Source: Verrucomicrobiaceae bacterium (GTDB lineage: Bacteria > Verrucomicrobiota > Verrucomicrobiia > Verrucomicrobiales > DEV007). From it: 64,000 bases of DNA. This document shows positions 62,832 to 64,000 of the stretch, piece after piece; the stretch's first letter is position 1; each line of letters begins with the position of its first letter. Both the position numbers and the translations under genes were made by a program. The stretch covers positions 1 to 64,000 of the forward strand of contig SHBV01000012.1 in the NCBI GenBank assembly GCA_004211885.1, given 5' to 3'. Below the pieces are notes generated by a model. That model did no database searches, was not told the origin of the DNA, and saw only the letters and a list, made by a program, of their open reading frames with translations.

Positions 62832-64000
62832 TTATTTTGTGACCTTGAGCGTTCCAAACATCAGCTGACCATGGCCAGGATATGTACATACATAGGGATA
62901 ATTTCCAGAGACTGACGGAACAACCATGTATAGGACATATTTGCGACCAGGAGCAACCTGCGGTGTTGAAGCAATTACTTCGGGAATATCAGGTACAAAA
63001 TTCTGTTCGATAGCTTTCGGGCCAATAGTTAAAGCAGATGCCACAACTTTTTGCCTGCTGCCCGGAGCACAAACCGCAAGATTGTGCATAAGTCCAGTAG
63101 GATCATTGTTGATGAATTCGATGCCTATCCTTTCTCCAGATTTTGCTTCGAGTGATTCAATATCGAATTTCATGCCTGGCTTTGCACCTACTTTAAGAAT
63201 TCTAGCATCTTCAAATCCTTCCGGAACGAGTGCTACTTGCTTTTTGCTAAGAGAATCCATTTCAGCTCGCATCTTTGCATCTTTAATTTTACTCAATGAT
63301 TCGTTTCTGAAATTATTGATGAACCCTCCAAAGCTTGCTCCTCCCTTGAAATTTCTGGATTTCGCAAACCAACCGAAGAATTGTTTTCTAAGATTCTCAT
63401 TCCAACCCTCTTCGACGTTCTTGAGTGCATAAGCATACCATATTTGCTGCCTCTGTGGATTGTTTGCCTTTTGGTTTTGAAATGATTTACCATACTGACC
63501 TGATCGAGCCAAAAGCTTGTCATCAAATTCAATCTCTTCCAACCCAGCTGCTTGCTGATTCATTAAAGGGATAGTTTTGGCAAGAACATCATCTGCTTTC
63601 AAATAAACCAACATGGCTACTAACTCCCTGTTCATAGCATCAGATGGTGCAGGATAAAGCGGTGAAATAGCTTCAGCAATTTCTTGGGCTGTTTCCTCAT
63701 CTGGTCCGCCCATACGAATGAAAGTAAGCCCCATTACCCTCAAAGCCTCAAGTTTTTGAGGTTCTGTCATTTCTGAAATCTTCAGTAAAGAAAGAGCATT
63801 AAGAATGTCATCCTTCAGAGCTGCATCACCCTGGCGTGAAAGGGCAAGGAGAGCAGATAGTAATGTTTGAGGATCCTCCTCTTCGAGTGCTTTTTCTTGC
63901 CACTCAACGACAGGTTGATGCTCTAACGCAACACGAGCCGCGTACCGGACAAAACGGTCAGCATGACTGAGTTTGGGCCAGATCTTTTCGATGGACCCCT
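62832..64000 (-). CDS. Protein with C-terminal azurin/plastocyanin-like copper domain (N-terminus outside window)
   Basis: The reading frame is open from the window end, with no in-frame stop and only internal Met codons, so the N-terminus lies beyond 64000. About 389 residues are visible. The first half is helical, HEAT-like (LLSALLALSRQGDAALKDDI, LEALRVMGLTF). The last roughly 110 residues read as a type 1 copper domain: GIEFINNDPTGLMHNLAV supplies the first His, and YVCTYPGHGQLM supplies Cys, His and Met in the usual spacing. It probably is a periplasmic electron carrier part of a larger PVC-type dehydrogenase protein. It is followed at 14 bp by the DUF1549/1553 gene. Confidence 0.82.
   Translation of the reverse strand, partial: GSIEKIWPKLSHADRFVRYAARVALEHQPVVEWQEKALEEEDPQTLLSALLALSRQGDAALKDDILNALSLLKISEMTEPQKLEALRVMGLTFIRMGGPDEETAQEIAEAISPLYPAPSDAMNRELVAMLVYLKADDVLAKTIPLMNQQAAGLEEIEFDDKLLARSGQYGKSFQNQKANNPQRQQIWYAYALKNVEEGWNENLRKQFFGWFAKSRNFKGGASFGGFINNFRNESLSKIKDAKMRAEMDSLSKKQVALVPEGFEDARILKVGAKPGMKFDIESLEAKSGERIGIEFINNDPTGLMHNLAVCAPGSRQKVVASALTIGPKAIEQNFVPDIPEVIASTPQVAPGRKYVLYMVVPSVSGNYPYVCTYPGHGQLMFGTLKVTK

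Noticed and set aside
1..64000. Insertion sequences, integrases, phage genes or CRISPR arrays
   Set aside because: I saw no transposase, integrase or phage structural gene and no repeat-spacer array in the window.

Overview
The window looks like a chromosomal segment of a PVC-group bacterium, most likely a marine Verrucomicrobiota. The evidence is two pairs of DUF1549/DUF1553 (PSCyt-like) and DUF1501 genes, a PVC-type dehydrogenase/cytochrome c giant protein, a DUF1080 protein, a lysine/alanine/proline repeat histone H1-like protein, LL-diaminopimelate aminotransferase, a lipid A-type acyltransferase (so Gram-negative) and an AT-rich genome. Very few starts carry a Shine-Dalgarno sequence. 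The assignment is an inference from gene content.

Layout. 1-6.2 kb: the 5' part of a hybrid histidine kinase (minus), then rpmI, rplT, pheS and pheT (plus), with a structured RNA candidate between rpmI and rplT and a GC-rich 6S-like RNA plus terminator behind pheT. 6.2-14.5 kb: a coiled-coil membrane protein, a GNAT acetyltransferase, a sulfite reductase hemoprotein, tRNA-Val(GAC), the H1-like protein, an L,D-transpeptidase/IspH pair, an M42-like peptidase and an LpxL-like acyltransferase. 14.5-29.2 kb: ftsH, an ABCG-type transporter, a ParA ATPase with an overlapping partner, hisB and hisH, dnaN and dnaA, a sodium/solute symporter and a superoxide dismutase. 29.2-40.3 kb: DUF1080, the giant dehydrogenase/cytochrome c/PmoA-like protein, an RND adaptor and pump, and dapL.

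40.3-64 kb: every gene is on the minus strand. In transcription order: an azurin-like copper-domain protein (its N-terminus is outside the window), DUF1549/1553, DUF1501, an enolase-superfamily enzyme, an SDR, a 4007-residue PKS-NRPS, a sulfotransferase, DUF1501 and DUF1549/1553.

The most interesting object is the PKS-NRPS at 45075-57098. Its order is KS-AT-DH-MT-ER-KR-ACP-C-A-PCP followed by a C-terminal domain that I read as related to cyanobacterial fatty acyl-ACP reductase, in the place where a thioesterase or an SDR-type reductase domain would normally sit. The first ten domains follow the order of fungal iterative highly reducing PKS-NRPS hybrids. The adenylation pocket reads as glycine-like. 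Together with the sulfotransferase, SDR and enolase-superfamily enzyme it suggests a reduced, C-methylated polyketide joined to glycine, released as an aldehyde or alcohol and perhaps sulfated. The product is inference only.
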